Assembly: GCA_018136815.1 (NCBI GenBank) | Contig: CM030931.1 | Span: 7,336,399 to 7,400,398, forward strand | Origin: Isochrysis galbana | Taxonomy: Eukaryota; Haptophyta; Isochrysidales; Isochrysidaceae | Reading direction: 5' to 3' | Length of the DNA: 64,000 bases | Part shown: positions 11,094-21,586 of the stretch, piece by piece | Layout of the letters: every line of letters starts with the position of its first letter | How positions within the stretch are numbered: the stretch's first letter is position 1 | Made by a program: the position numbers and the translations under genes | The notes under the pieces: generated by a model | Seen by the model: only the letters and a program-made list of their open reading frames with translations | The model's database searches: none | Told to the model about the DNA's origin: nothing

Positions 11094-11283
11094 CCTAGAT
11101 GGGAAATACGGTGCTGGGGCCTGCAAATACAGCCAAATACATATGTATTTGGCCTCCGGCCAAATACATTTCAAATACATTCGAGGCCTACAACCTACAA
11201 CCCAGGACGCGCTTCAAATACAGCCAAATACATATGTATTTGGCCTCTGGCCAAATACGGTGAATACGTATTTCCCATCTAGG
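11094..11283. mobile_element. MITE with 17-bp terminal inverted repeats
   Basis: Both ends read inward as CCTAGATGGGAAATACG, and AAT flanks each side (11091-11093 and 11284-11286). The inside is a set of nested palindromes: AAATACATATGTATTT occurs twice, each next to a CCAAATAC/GTATTTGG pair. No protein is encoded, so this would be a non-autonomous DNA transposon moved in trans. A 3-bp target duplication is provisional, since AAT is short. Confidence 0.75.
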
Positions 11284-11332
11284 AATATCAGCATCAGTTC
11301 ACCTCGAGCTCGAGCTGGTGACTGACAACAAA

Positions 11333-11600
11333 TAAAAAAAATCTTCTTAAAATTCCCCGCTACGCGTGCGGCGTGAGGCAGTGTGCTTGTGTACCTCCCT
11401 ACTACCCAACCTTAACCCTGTTGTATTCAGGCGTCCTGGCATGAATATTTCGGCATAGGTACGTGCCTTCGTCGTTATATATCGTCTTCTATGTTCGTCT
11501 TGGTCACTCAAGGCGTGCAGGCTCGGATTCTCCCTGGGCTCAAATCCCGGTCCGCCGATTTTCGTCTCGAAATTCGAAGATTTGAGTTTTATTTTTACCG
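11333..11600 (-). mobile_element. T-tailed retroelement fragment
   Basis: On the minus strand this ends CCGCACGCGTAGCGGGGAAT, then TTTAAGAAG and a T-run, the same kind of end seen on the LINE1 and SINE A copies. Further in, GGGATTTGAGCCC weakly resembles a polymerase III B box. The 5' limit is unclear: pyrimidine/purine low-complexity sequence begins near 11640. Confidence 0.45.
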
Positions 11601-12320
11601 TTACGGTATTTGTCCACGCGTTTAAGGTAAGAAATGCAGGTAACAGAACTGGGCCCCCTCTCTGCATTCCTTCCCCCCCCTCTCTGCATCCCCTCCCTCC
11701 CCTTCTGCAGTTTCCCCTCCCCTCTGCAGTCCCCCCCCCCTCTGCAGTTCTCACCCCCTTCCGCAGCTCTCCTCCCTCCCCTCTCTCCATTCCCTGATTT
11801 TCCCGGGCAAGGCCGGGAAAAATACGTGAATATGAGTCCTTAGATAAAACCAACCATTTTCCTCGGGACCTTTTCGTGGCGGCAGGTGAGCCCCCCGAGA
11901 AATTTTTCTTGGGCTTTGGAGAACGGTCAAAAAATTGCAGCCCCCCGCAGCTGTTAGTAGTTATAAATCACTGTTTGACCGCCCTAGCACAATAAGAATT
12001 AAAGCCCAACGAACGCTGCGTGTGCTAGGGGTTTGCTTTCCAAATCCTGGGAGTGACTTAATAGCAGTGCAGTAGCAGGCATCTCCAAGATTTTTTTGCG
12101 TTCCGAATGCTAATGCTAAGTGTTTCATGACCGCCCTAGCCCCTCCCTCCCGCCCCGCGCCATAATTATTTGCAGTACGAAGCGCAGACCAGCACACGAC
12201 GCACGCCAAGCAGTACATCGTTCCGTACGCCCTAAAAGCTTAGTACACCGCACCTACCCGCCACTAATGCCAATGCCATCGCCCATCATTTGAGCTCGGG
12301 AGATCTCTCGGCGGAAAAGG
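11601..12320. other. Intergenic, low complexity and short repeats
   Basis: CTGCA-rich pyrimidine repeats run from 11650 to 11800. The motif CTGTTTGACCGCCCT (11971-11985) recurs in reverse complement near 38558 and 41491, and a shorter TGACCGCCCTAGC recurs at 12129. No gene is supported. Confidence 0.4.
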
Positions 12321-13643
12321 TTAAACGGCGGTCTCCGAGGCATGTGCAATGGGCTGCGCATCTACCGGCCCGTGCCTTACGAGGCAGGCCGACTCACGTG
12401 CCACGTAAGCAGCAGCAATTAGTGCGCCAAGTTGTAGACCAACAACAACGAGGACGAATGCCAGGCCAATCAGGATCCACACGATGCGCAAGCTCTTTAC
12501 GCATGCATCTCGACTCGCTGCAGTGGGGTTCAGGTTTACACCAACTCCCTCGAGCTCATCCAGTTCACGACCCTCACCGATAGCGTCAATGGAATCAGTC
12601 GATGAGGCCTGCGAACCATGCCTTGCATTCGACTCACCGAGTGATCGGCCATCGCTCGTCGTGGTGGTGAAGACGAGGAAGGGGCCGACGGCGCCAGGCT
12701 CTTGAGACGGAGCGAAGAACGAATTGAAGCCCGCCGAGGCGACCGAGCTCCACAGTGTTTCGTCCAGTTCGTCCTTGTTCTGTTGATAGACGGTCCGGAA
12801 GCGTTCGACCCCAGGCAAGCCGTACCAACCCTGCGACCGCGTCTCATCTCGGGCGTACGCACGAGACGCGCTCATCGACGACGAAGCCAATGGGAACACC
12901 TGTGGCCCTCCTTGTTCCTTTGCCGCAGGTGGAGGGTCGCATACGTGCACCATGCGACGCACTGCTACGGGCATGATGGACGCAAATGTGAAACTGGTCA
13001 CCACGATCGCCAGGGCGGTGAAGCATGCTGAAGCCGTCGAGAGCTTTTTGATGCGGCCGGCGGCGCGCGTGCCACCGTCGGCAGCGCACAGGGTGATGGC
13101 GGCAGTCAAGACGCCTAGAAAGGCGGCGGGGCTGCTGATTGGAGAGAGGAGGCAGAGTTGAGCCACGGACAGGCCAAGGAGCCAAGTGGCCCCCTTACGC
13201 AGGGCAAGAGAGCCCGGCACGATTGGAGGCAAGGCAACCGCCACGGGGAGAGCCTCCGCGCAGGGCCCCTTGATAATGACGCACTCGTGCCCCGGGGGTG
13301 CCAGCTTGGCCTCATCCGGGTGAGGCTCTGGCTTTGCGCGAGGGCGTGACTGGCCGTTTTGGCGCATCTGAACGAAGACAGTCGAACCGCTCTGTAGAAT
13401 CCCGGCCGGAACCACGAGCACTGCGCTGTCGGAGGCAGTAGCCTCTGGCGGAAGGCGGAGAGCATGCAGCGGCTGGGCTGAGAGGGCCAGCTCCTCTCCC
13501 GTCTGCAAGTTGAGCACGCGGACGGTGCCAGTGGCGACGCGTCCGCGTCGGCTGAGATAGCACTCGCCCTCCTTCAGCCGCCCTGTCGCGTCCTCCAGCA
13601 CGAACGCCTCGCCCTCGCCGTCCTCGAGCAGTGGCGTCTCCAT
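12321..13643 (-). CDS. Four-helix membrane protein, family unknown
   Basis: The intronless frame gives 440 residues from the ATG at 13643; upstream codons in frame are G/P-rich flank. The first 200 residues are soluble and include a C-terminal ECVIIKGPCAEALPVAV segment. Then come three closely spaced hydrophobic helices (ATWLLGLSVAQLCLL; PAAFLGVLTAAITLCA; ACFTALAIVVTSFTFASIM). A polar loop of about 130 residues follows, then a fourth helix (IVWILIGLAFVLVVVGLQLG). The arrangement 3 + large loop + 1 recalls tetraspanins, but the loop lacks their CCG motif, so I do not assign it there. Function unknown. Confidence 0.6.
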   Translation of the reverse strand: METPLLEDGEGEAFVLEDATGRLKEGECYLSRRGRVATGTVRVLNLQTGEELALSAQPLHALRLPPEATASDSAVLVVPAGILQSGSTVFVQMRQNGQSRPRAKPEPHPDEAKLAPPGHECVIIKGPCAEALPVAVALPPIVPGSLALRKGATWLLGLSVAQLCLLSPISSPAAFLGVLTAAITLCAADGGTRAAGRIKKLSTASACFTALAIVVTSFTFASIMPVAVRRMVHVCDPPPAAKEQGGPQVFPLASSSMSASRAYARDETRSQGWYGLPGVERFRTVYQQNKDELDETLWSSVASAGFNSFFAPSQEPGAVGPFLVFTTTTSDGRSLGESNARHGSQASSTDSIDAIGEGRELDELEGVGVNLNPTAASRDACVKSLRIVWILIGLAFVLVVVGLQLGALIAAAYVARESACLVRHGPVDAQPIAHASETAV

Positions 13644-14673
13644 CTCGACGGCCTCCTCTCCCTCTCGTCTCTTTTCTCCTCCGCCTCTCCCCCTTCTTTC
13701 CTCGTGATCCTCACCCCTCGCCACGTAAGAGAACGCGCCCAACAGTGTGAGAGCCGCGCGGAGGAGCTCGCTCCTCCACGTCGCGAGCGCTCGCGATGCG
13801 TCTGGAGCTCCCCCCCCCCCCCCCCTTCTCCCCCCCCCCCCACCGGCCGGAGGTTGGCTGCGTGGACGGATGGATTCTGCGGATCTAGAGCTCTCTCTAC
13901 TTTTTAAGAGTAGCACGACGACCAACCAGTTGCTGCCTGTTCCGTCACAGTCCGTGGTCACCTTCACCTTCACACCGAGTTGGAAGAGAGATTCCTCCCG
14001 CTGTCACGGAGATCCCTCCGCCCTCCGTCCTCTCCTGTGTTTACTTTCGAAGCCCTGTGAGGTCTTTCTCTTCACGTGAGGAGAGGCGACGGGCCCCCCT
14101 CTCTTCTATCTTCTTTTTCTCTCCCTCCCCTTTTCCCTTCTCACGCGCTAGCTCTGTCTACGTTAGTATTCTACGTGTTACTAAGAGTGTGCGTGAGATA
14201 GTGGTGTTTGGGGTTTGTAGTTGTAGAGAGATTTTTCTTCGGTTCTGCGACGAAGAGAGCGCGAGCGATGGCGTCACTCCTCTCGGCTCTTAGCCGCCAT
14301 GGTCACTGTGATGGTGCCAGGTGCCAGGGCGATATGGAGCTGCTGCAGGACCGCGCCCGCCCGCCGCGTTTGTGTGTGCTCGCTGAGCCACTGCAGCCGG
14401 GAATCCTCCCTCCCCTCCTCGCTCAGCCGCATGGCTGCAGCGATGGAGCAAGGTGTGGGGGGGCCATGTGGGGGGCGCGGTCCGTGGAGGTGAACGTCAC
14501 AATGATTTGAGATTAGTCCGTTTGGAATTCTTTTGGTCGTCATCGTATCCTTCCCCTCCTTGGGCCTTGGGGGGTTGCCTGTGCATGTTTGAGGGATGGG
14601 GTGTGTTGGGTCAGCTTCTCGAGAGCTTGGTGAGGCGGCGAGGGCGGAGAGTGGAGAGTGTCCAGGCACTGGG
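13644..14673. other. Intergenic, no gene recognised
   Basis: The 5' flank of the membrane-protein gene contains two C-runs (13811-13843), and pyrimidine-rich sequence follows at 14090-14140. Short frames near 14210-14510 show no domain. Confidence 0.4.
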
Positions 14674-14780
14674 CACACCGCCCCTCCCCGCACACCGCCC
14701 CTCCCGCACACCGCCCCTCCCCGCACACCGCCCCTCCCCGCACACCGCCCCTCCCCGCACACCGCCCCTCCCCGCACACC
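14674..14780. repeat. 17-bp tandem repeat
   Basis: The unit CACACCGCCCCTCCCCG is repeated six times, one copy being a base short, followed by a partial copy. It is non-coding in any convincing frame. Confidence 0.9.
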
Positions 14781-15769
14781 AAGGCTAGGGCTGGGTTAAG
14801 CCCGTTAACAAGTTAATACCATTAATACCCAGTAATGGGCAACATGTGACCTGTTAACACCCGGCCCAAAACTAAACCTGTTAATGTGCTGAGTTTGGGC
14901 CCTCTGAGAAACTCAAAATTGCCCGTTATTGTACCATTAATGGGCACTTGTGGGAGGGGCTCCGAGCACCAGCAGTTGACCTCGCGTTGGGCACTGGAGG
15001 CATAGGAGCGTTCAGAGCAGCCGCGCTCCGCGCGCACGCAACCCATCCTCTTCTCTCTTTTGCGAGAGTTTTACCTGGATGTTTGGGCGGTGTGGCGGCA
15101 CCCAAGTTACAACGCGGCGGCTCCTGTTCTTCGATATATGAGTACGCTTGGGGTCTCCCCGAGGATACCAATTTGGGAATCGCTCATGCGTGGCAGCGCA
15201 CTCTTTGCGAATGCCCTTACGATTTTGGCTGACGCAAACCGGCACGAGGCCGTTACCGGGCGTACTGCAGATGTTGCAAGCGGTCGAGGTATGCATGCCG
15301 CAATACATGCATTTCTGCTGGCGCTACCAGGGGCACTGCCATTGCTCCCTCGGACGGACTGCCCCGACGATCGGATCTCGCCGACGCGCAATGGCGGGCG
15401 CCGAGCCTCCCTGACCCTATGAGTTGTGCGCCCTGTTTAGTGGGTTGTCAGGGCAGACCTGGGCACCCCAAGCGGGGAGATGACAGGGGAGACCCTCAGG
15501 GGGAGGGAGCGAACCTTGGGGAAGATCGGCGAGGCTTCGACCGTTGCCCAGAAGGCGGCAAAGGAGGCAGACATTTTCCGTTGTCTTCCCCCCCCGCCCC
15601 GAAGACAACCCGGTAGTCTTTAAGACTACGGGTTTGCGCAACCGCTGAGGCTTTCGGCTTTCGGCTTTCCCTATGGGAGTATGGGAGGCGTCAGCTGTTG
15701 ACTGTTGACGCTGAAGCCCTCATCTGGGGGGCTGACCTTGACCTTTGGCCTTCGGTGGCTGAAGAGGGC
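14781..15769. other. Intergenic, no gene recognised
   Basis: A TTAA-rich stretch (14795-14945) holds several copies of CCCGTTAA or its complement and ATTAATGGGC. The rest holds short overlapping frames on both strands with no domain resemblance. Confidence 0.4.
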
Positions 15770-16011
15770 TAGGAGTCCAATGGGCCTGGTAGGCCATGGT
15801 GGCGGCTGTGGTTGTCACTGCCATTGGTTGTTCGGAGGTGGCACGGGCCGTGGCTCGTGCGCACCTAGTCGGTCGTGGCGCCCTCTCGAGGGCGCTTCGG
15901 CTTCGGTGGCGCGGCGTCGGCCATAGGCCGATTGTCCATCGCGGCGGGGTGGGCGGCAAGGGAGCGGCGCGCGCGCTCCATGACCCTATCAGTTTACGTT
16001 CACGCTGATAG
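15770..16011 (-). mobile_element. Element C, 5' end copy
   Basis: On the minus strand this matches the start of the element at 32745. Both have a hairpin (here CTATCAG/CTGATAG, 16005-16011 with 15986-15992), then GGGTCATGGAGCGCGCG, and a frame with the conserved residues MERA and KRPREGA. This frame closes soon after. Only the 5' end is present here. Confidence 0.6.
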
Positions 16012-16382
16012 TTGGCTTCTTTACGGTAAAGATCGTGTCTATCAAAGTCAGCGCAGTTTGCCGAGCGTAGCGGAGAGCTTTACACTAGTTGGTCGGACTA
16101 CACCTAGCAGCCGCGGATATAGCAGACTGCCACACGGCATGCCTGGACACATGGGGCAAGGAGAACGTTGCTAGCATGAGCATTGCATTCCTTGTCATCT
16201 ACATATGAAATGGAAAAGCTCACGCGCGATGTAATTGACCGGTGCTCTTTCAAGCAACCGCATTGGTGCCAGCTGCACTCCACGAACGCTTTGTCATCGA
16301 TGAAGGAAAGTGCACGAGACAAGTGCTATGAACGCTCGTCGAGGCCGACGAACCGGCATGAGTGTACCCATGCGCAGTGGCG
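16012..16382. other. Intergenic, 3' flank of TRPC4AP homologue
   Basis: No open frame with recognisable features is present. The stretch would include the 3' untranslated region of the minus-strand TRPC4AP-like gene. Confidence 0.4.
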
Positions 16383-19300
16383 TCATGCGCAATCGCCCAC
16401 TTGGCTGAAGCCAAACCCAACTGTCACCCCTCCGCATGCACAGCCGTCGGCGCATTCGGTTGCCGAGTGCCAACCTGTGGAGCGCTGCTGGAGGGCAGCT
16501 GTAGTGAAAGGTCCGGGCATCTCCAAAATGGAGGACATTTCGACTTCTTGAGGCGATCCCGTTTCTCTGCTTGCTGGTGTCTCAAGCTTCTCCTTCAGGT
16601 CGCGCTTCAGCGCTGCTACGAGAGCTTGCCATCGCGGGAAGGGGACTCCCGAGGAGAACTCGAGGAATTTGCGCTCGCACGAATGAGAGTGGTACACTTC
16701 ATTCCAGAAGGCCAGAAGCTTGTCGAAGTTTACGAGAGCTGTTCGTGCGACAGCACTCAGTGGAGCACCGCCTCGTGAGATCGTTGATGGCGCAGAGGGC
16801 CAGGGAGGCGCCTCCTCGGAAGCTGTAGAAAAGCCGCTAACCGCATCAAGTAGCTCGAGGCGTCTACCCTCCAGGTCGGCGAGAAGGAAGAAGATAATTG
16901 CGGCATTGATGACGCACATGGTCTCGACCGAGACTTGTGCTACTTGCACTGCCGATATGAGCGAGCGAGTGATGGTTACACGACGCTCGTGAACCATGCG
17001 CGCAATACAACCCTCGAACGCGTTCGCAAGAGGCCCGAGCCGCGGTGGCGATCCCGCGGGAGGCGGCGGCATCCCAGCTGCAGCGGCACAAATCGGGTGA
17101 GGCGGCGCGAGGCCAAGGCTCGCGAGCACCACTTTGCCCCGTAAGGGCGACGACTCCGGAGACAGTGTGAGAGCAACACACTGCATGAAGATGGATGCGT
17201 CGACTGGGTACTCTAGCAGCCGAGAGACGAAGAGGTGCGCACGCGACGGCCGCTCCGAGGGGGAGGCATCCAGGTCGCCCACGTCACCTGTATCTGACTT
17301 GGCCACGCCGGCCAGCTCGTCCTGAAGCCGCTTCAGCAGCGGTAGGTTGAATTTGATGAGCTCGGCAAGCAGGTCGAAGAAGACTTGCAGCGTTGGCTCG
17401 GCAGGCGGATCCGGCGAGAGTAGCTGGTCTAGCACGAAGGTAACGAAGCCAGGATGCGCCGCCACGAGCATTTGCTCGGCAGGCGTGGAGGCCTGCACCC
17501 ATTTGTGCACGCAGGATGCGAGGCCAAGGATGTAAACGGAATTAGGTGGCTGCTCGAGCAGAAGCGTCAGCACCTGGCGCAGCACGCTCCCTTCTGGCGC
17601 GCAAGCAGGCGTAGTCATGGAATTTGCAATGTGTGTTAGCGCTGCACTGGCAGGATTAGATGGCGCGTCCGACGAAGGCCCAGCTGCATAGCTCTCTCCC
17701 GCGGCCACCATTGTCGCAGTCGATGTAGTGCCAACCTTGGAGTCTTCGTGACCATCAATGTCCGCTGCCGCTACGGGAGCAGTTTCGAGGCTGTCCCCAT
17801 CCTCTGCCCCGTAGGCTGAGGGCTCGGCATGGCTGCGGCTGCCCTCAACCGCCGTCGACTCGCAGGGGTCATCACTCGCAGCCTTTTGCTGTGCGTGGCG
17901 TGGTTCGCTAAAGTGCAAGCTCATCGCGGAGAGGGTTGGCGCCTCGCGCTCGGTCAGCAGCAGCAGGCGGTGGTAAGAGACGGATTCGCTCTCCTTCTCG
18001 CAGATGGCCTGGAGTGTGCGCAAGAGCTGCATCTGCAAGCATGACTGTGGCGAGCACGAGCAGCCCGCGCCGTGCTGGCCGTGCTGATGCGCCGCGGGCG
18101 TCTTCCAGTCGAGACGCTCGAGCATGGAGCGAATTACTGGCAGCAGGCCGAGCCCCACCAGCTGCCGCTGCGCCTCCTGCTTCGTCTTCCCACCCATCAA
18201 CGCCCAGAGCACATAGAGCAGATCCGCCTGTAGCGTGGACCACAGAGCTGTCTGTAGCGAGGGCAACTGCAGTGAGCCGGGCAGAATGCCCGCCGCTACG
18301 TGCGGCGTGGCTCCCTGTGCCGGTGTTTGGCCTGGAGCTGGGGTGGGGCCATCGGTTGCAAGCATTGTGGCAGTTGCTTCGGAGGCCGCGACCTCCAGTG
18401 TGGCATCGTCGGCGCCAGCGATGAGTTCGCGTAGCGGCTGCAGTACATGTTGCGGTGAGAGCAACACCACCATCTGCGGAACCGACGTCTCGCTAAGTCG
18501 CTCCCATCCGACTTCCGTCTCCTCGGGCCAGCCCGACATGAGTCCTGGCGCGCTGTGTAGCTGCGCCAGCATGTGCCCCCACAGCCCTGGCGGGGGAGAC
18601 TTGAGCCTCAGCAGCGCCACGATCCGCTCGAGAAGTTTGGGCATCGCCAACAAAGCGGCATTATTTGCGCAAGATGCGCACAGGTCAGGAGGCACGCACT
18701 CAGGGGCCGGCACGCCGTCCATCGTCTGTTCGGCGGACTTGGCGAGGAGCACGGCGAGTGCCCGGCCCATAAGTGAGAGACCGCGCGGCGAGAGCTTCGA
18801 GATGAGTTCGGGCAGATGTGGCACAGTAGAGAGTGGGAACACATCTGGGCCAACGGAGAGCAGCTCCTGCGCCAGAGTTAAGGCCGAGTCGACGACCTGC
18901 CGGTCGCCCATGAGGACGAAAAGCGTCGCGAGCAAGTGATGTTGCGAGGCAAACGCCTCGGCCTGTTGTAGGTCAGTGATGGCAAGCTCGGCCAGTATCT
19001 GAATGCACTCGTTGAGCGCAGGCACGGCCAGATTGCGCAGCGCGCCGTCCTCTGCGATGCTGGCCGCCAACCTGAGCAGCAGGCGCACGATGAGCACATC
19101 GCCCTGGCACGCGATGAAGAGTTCACGCTTATTTGACGTTTCGCAGAGGCGCGAATAGCAGTCCGAGACCAGCACGCGCACATCGACGAGCTGCGCCCGG
19201 TGCAGCTGCGGTGTTGGCGATTGTTGCAGTATGCCCTCGAGCTGCAGCAGGAGTGAGCCGATGCCTACACGCGCGAGGCGCTCGCGCACACCATCCGAAT

Positions 19301-19400
19301 CAATGCGCTCGACAAAGCGAGTGGGAAGCGCGCGAAGCGAGCGCGAGGGCGAGCCCGCCAGTTCCCTCCTTAAGAGGGAAAGAGTGAGGTTGGGAGTCAT
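16383..19400 (-). CDS. TRPC4AP: TRPC4AP-like ubiquitin ligase adaptor
   Basis: One intronless frame encodes 1005 residues from the ATG at 19400. I recognise landmarks of the animal TRPC4AP (TRUSS) protein in the same order. Near residue 450 LDWKTPAAHQHGQH is followed by CSCSPQSCLQMQLLRTLQ, which matches the animal CDCSP..LKIQFLRLLQ block. Near 672 VFFDLLAELIKFNLPLLKRL matches SYFDLLGELMKFN. Near 890 LLAFWNEVYHSHS..FLEFSSGVPFPRW matches LLRFWQQHY..CLENSSCISFSYW. The animal protein is a substrate adaptor of DDB1-CUL4 ligases, where it targets MYC, and binds TRPC channels. In an alga the ligase role is the likelier one. Length exceeds the human form because of low-complexity inserts (residues about 340-380 and 500-610). 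The start lies directly after a TC microsatellite. Confidence 0.8.
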   Translation of the reverse strand: MTPNLTLSLLRRELAGSPSRSLRALPTRFVERIDSDGVRERLARVGIGSLLLQLEGILQQSPTPQLHRAQLVDVRVLVSDCYSRLCETSNKRELFIACQGDVLIVRLLLRLAASIAEDGALRNLAVPALNECIQILAELAITDLQQAEAFASQHHLLATLFVLMGDRQVVDSALTLAQELLSVGPDVFPLSTVPHLPELISKLSPRGLSLMGRALAVLLAKSAEQTMDGVPAPECVPPDLCASCANNAALLAMPKLLERIVALLRLKSPPPGLWGHMLAQLHSAPGLMSGWPEETEVGWERLSETSVPQMVVLLSPQHVLQPLRELIAGADDATLEVAASEATATMLATDGPTPAPGQTPAQGATPHVAAGILPGSLQLPSLQTALWSTLQADLLYVLWALMGGKTKQEAQRQLVGLGLLPVIRSMLERLDWKTPAAHQHGQHGAGCSCSPQSCLQMQLLRTLQAICEKESESVSYHRLLLLTEREAPTLSAMSLHFSEPRHAQQKAASDDPCESTAVEGSRSHAEPSAYGAEDGDSLETAPVAAADIDGHEDSKVGTTSTATMVAAGESYAAGPSSDAPSNPASAALTHIANSMTTPACAPEGSVLRQVLTLLLEQPPNSVYILGLASCVHKWVQASTPAEQMLVAAHPGFVTFVLDQLLSPDPPAEPTLQVFFDLLAELIKFNLPLLKRLQDELAGVAKSDTGDVGDLDASPSERPSRAHLFVSRLLEYPVDASIFMQCVALTLSPESSPLRGKVVLASLGLAPPHPICAAAAGMPPPPAGSPPRLGPLANAFEGCIARMVHERRVTITRSLISAVQVAQVSVETMCVINAAIIFFLLADLEGRRLELLDAVSGFSTASEEAPPWPSAPSTISRGGAPLSAVARTALVNFDKLLAFWNEVYHSHSCERKFLEFSSGVPFPRWQALVAALKRDLKEKLETPASRETGSPQEVEMSSILEMPGPFTTAALQQRSTGWHSATECADGCACGGVTVGFGFSQVGDCA

Positions 19401-19402
19401 GG

Positions 19403-19404
<2 letters not shown>

Positions 19405-19460
<56 letters not shown>
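19405..19460. repeat. (TC)n microsatellite in 5' leader
   Basis: About 28 uninterrupted TC units lie 5 bases upstream of the TRPC4AP start codon. On the sense strand this is a GA tract immediately before the ATG, so its length is likely polymorphic and may affect expression. Confidence 0.9.
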
Positions 19461-19463
<3 letters not shown>

Positions 19464-19550
19464 CTCTACTGCTTGTAGGCGTGTGTGCTCTGCTCCTCGT
19501 CTGTCGATGTACCTCGCACCTCGCACGCCCTGACTCCCTCCCCCCTCTCG

Positions 19551-19610
19551 CTCGCTCTCGGGCTCGCGCTCGCTCTCGGGCTCGCGCTCGCTCTCGGGCT
19601 CGCGCTCGCT
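19551..19610. repeat. 18-bp minisatellite
   Basis: Three exact copies of CTCGCTCTCGGGCTCGCG and a partial fourth lie in the upstream region of the TRPC4AP-like gene. The pyrimidine-rich stretch from here to about 20160 gives long but empty open frames. Confidence 0.85.
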
Positions 19611-20528
19611 GTGCCAGTTGCCCCCCTTCCCCTCACGTCTGCCTGCTCGGCCGCCCTGCGCTGCGCACGCCACTCTCCCCCCCTCTCCTCTCTTCCCTCT
19701 CTCTTCTCTTCCCTCTCTTCTTCTCTCTGCTCTGTCTTCTCTCTCTCTCCATGTCTCTCTCCTCTGCCCCTCTCCTCTGTATTCTATCCTTTCTGTTATC
19801 ACTAAATCTTCTGCTCTCTCTCTCCTTTATTCCCCGTCCCTCTCTCGTTCCCTCTTCTCTCATATCTTCTCTCCGTTCTCTCTTCTGCCTGTTCCCTATT
19901 CCTCTATCCCCTCAGTTCACTTCTTTTTCTCTCTCCCTCTCTTTTCCCTTGTTCTCTCCCTGTCTGAGCTCTGTGCTTTTTGCTTTGTGCTCTGTGCTCC
20001 TCTCTCTGCCCTCTCTCTCTGTCCTGTCTGCTGTCTCTCCTGTCTGAAGTCTCTCCTGTCTCCTGTCTTCTGTCTTCTGTCTCCTATCTCCTCTCTTTTG
20101 TCTCTTCTCTCTCCTCCTCTTCTCTCCTCTCTCCCCCTCTCTGTCCTTCCCTGTTGGTTTTTCTAGATGGGTAAAGTAGGTAGTTTTTTCTGTTTTTCCT
20201 GGTCTTCTCATCTCTCGTCCGGGGAGAGACAAATATAACTCCATAGCAGAGCCCTTCGCGTACGTATCTACCGGTATACTATTCTAGACTGGCAACAGGT
20301 ACAACTGTTATCTACTCGCGGGTCCCGCCCGGTCTCCCAGCTGGAATCTCACTGCTCACCCCCCTTGCCGACAGTCGCGCGCGTTATGGGGAAAACGGCC
20401 GCAAAAAAAATTTATCTAATTTTTTGCTTTGTCAAAACAAAACTGAACGCCTCGAGGGCCCGACAGAAACGGTGGCTGGCGGTCCTCCTGGTGTTGTCTT
20501 GTATACTCGGAGAGACTCTTCCTCGAGT
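19611..20528. other. Intergenic, pyrimidine-rich between divergent genes
   Basis: CT-rich low-complexity sequence dominates 19620-20160, including tandem TGTCTTC/TGTCTCC variants near 20055-20100. It separates the divergent TRPC4AP-like and SGNH hydrolase genes and must hold both promoters. No clear TATA element was found. Confidence 0.4.
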
Positions 20529-21365
20529 ATGATCCGGTGCCCGGTCAGAATGTCAGCCGGGGGCGCGCTCACCTGCGGGGTTGTGCTCGCGACCGCAGTG
20601 GTGGCGATGGTGCTGCGCCGGCGGCAAGTTCAGCGGTTGGCCGAGCGGGCGCGTGCACCCATCCTCTGCTTTGGTGACTCGCTCACCGAAGGCTACCTTG
20701 GCGTGTGGCATTCACCGTGCGCGCCACAGTCTCCACCGAATGCCGACCGGGATGAGCTGGTACACGTACGCTTTCGGCCATACGCTGTCCGACTGGGCGC
20801 GCGGCTGGCGGTGCAGGCCGACCCGGCCGCCCTCATCCACGTCGGCCTTGGCCTCCGCTATGCGGAGACACGCGCGTATTCTGGCTGGACGGCGGCAGAG
20901 CTGCTGCCCAGACTGGAGGCGGCGCTCAGGGGTGGGCCATGGCGCGCGGCGGTGATCCTTGCCGGGACGAACGACATCGTGATGGAAGGTGCCAACGCCG
21001 AGGTGGCAGGCAGGCGCGTGCGCGCCCTGTGGCACGCGTGCGATCGGCAAGGGGTAACCGTGGTTGCTGTGGCACCTCCGGATTGTGCCACTGAGTATCA
21101 CGGAGTCGTGCCACCCACGGACAAAGGCCGCCGGCGGGACGAGCTGGCGGGGCTGAACAAGCTGATCCACGAGATGGCACGCGCTGAATGCCGAGCTCTC
21201 GTCGATGCGCGCACTGTCATCCCGAGCCAGCTACCAGCTGACAAGCCGGGACACAAGGAGGCGGCAAGATTTTGGGATGATTCGACGCACTTCAGTGTGC
21301 TCGGTTCGGATACGCTCGCCGACGCCATCTTCGAAGCTCTTCAACCAGTGCTGCAGCGGGCGTAG
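20529..21365 (+). CDS. GDSL/SGNH hydrolase, membrane-anchored
   Basis: The intronless frame gives 278 residues from the ATG at 20529 (another ATG lies at 20550). An N-terminal helix (LTCGVVLATAVVAMVL) suggests a signal anchor. All four SGNH blocks are visible: GDSLTEG with the catalytic serine, the block II glycine in TRAYSGWTA, GTND with the oxyanion asparagine, and DDSTHFSVLG with the catalytic Asp-x-x-His pair. The family hydrolyses ester bonds of lipids, acyl groups or polysaccharide acetyls; the substrate cannot be read from the sequence. The catalytic set is complete, so activity is expected. Confidence 0.85.
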   Translation: MIRCPVRMSAGGALTCGVVLATAVVAMVLRRRQVQRLAERARAPILCFGDSLTEGYLGVWHSPCAPQSPPNADRDELVHVRFRPYAVRLGARLAVQADPAALIHVGLGLRYAETRAYSGWTAAELLPRLEAALRGGPWRAAVILAGTNDIVMEGANAEVAGRRVRALWHACDRQGVTVVAVAPPDCATEYHGVVPPTDKGRRRDELAGLNKLIHEMARAECRALVDARTVIPSQLPADKPGHKEAARFWDDSTHFSVLGSDTLADAIFEALQPVLQRA

Positions 21366-21586
21366 GGCGTAGGGAACACATCAACGGTAGATAGATGCTG
21401 CTGGCTGTATTCGCTATTCGGGGTTAAGGGAGTTCTGACGTTTCGGGGATTGCAGCGAAGGTCGCGTTCCGTCGAAAGTGGACTATCGGCTGTACTTGCA
21501 TTTTTTGTACATTTCATATTACTATGATCATTCGCTGTATGAATTCGCTGTCATTATTTAAATGTTTGTTCATATATACTAGCTCA

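Noticed and set aside
12321-13643. Tetraspanin identity for the four-helix protein
   Set aside because: Topology is similar, but the large loop lacks the CCG motif and paired cysteines.
14674-14780. Possible CRISPR array
   Set aside because: The 17-bp units are directly adjacent without unique spacers and the genome is eukaryotic; this is a minisatellite.
19481-20166. Long open frames in the pyrimidine-rich stretch, up to 188 codons
   Set aside because: They translate to Leu/Ser/Pro strings of simple repeats on one strand and Arg/Glu strings on the other, with no domain. They are upstream flank of the TRPC4AP-like gene.
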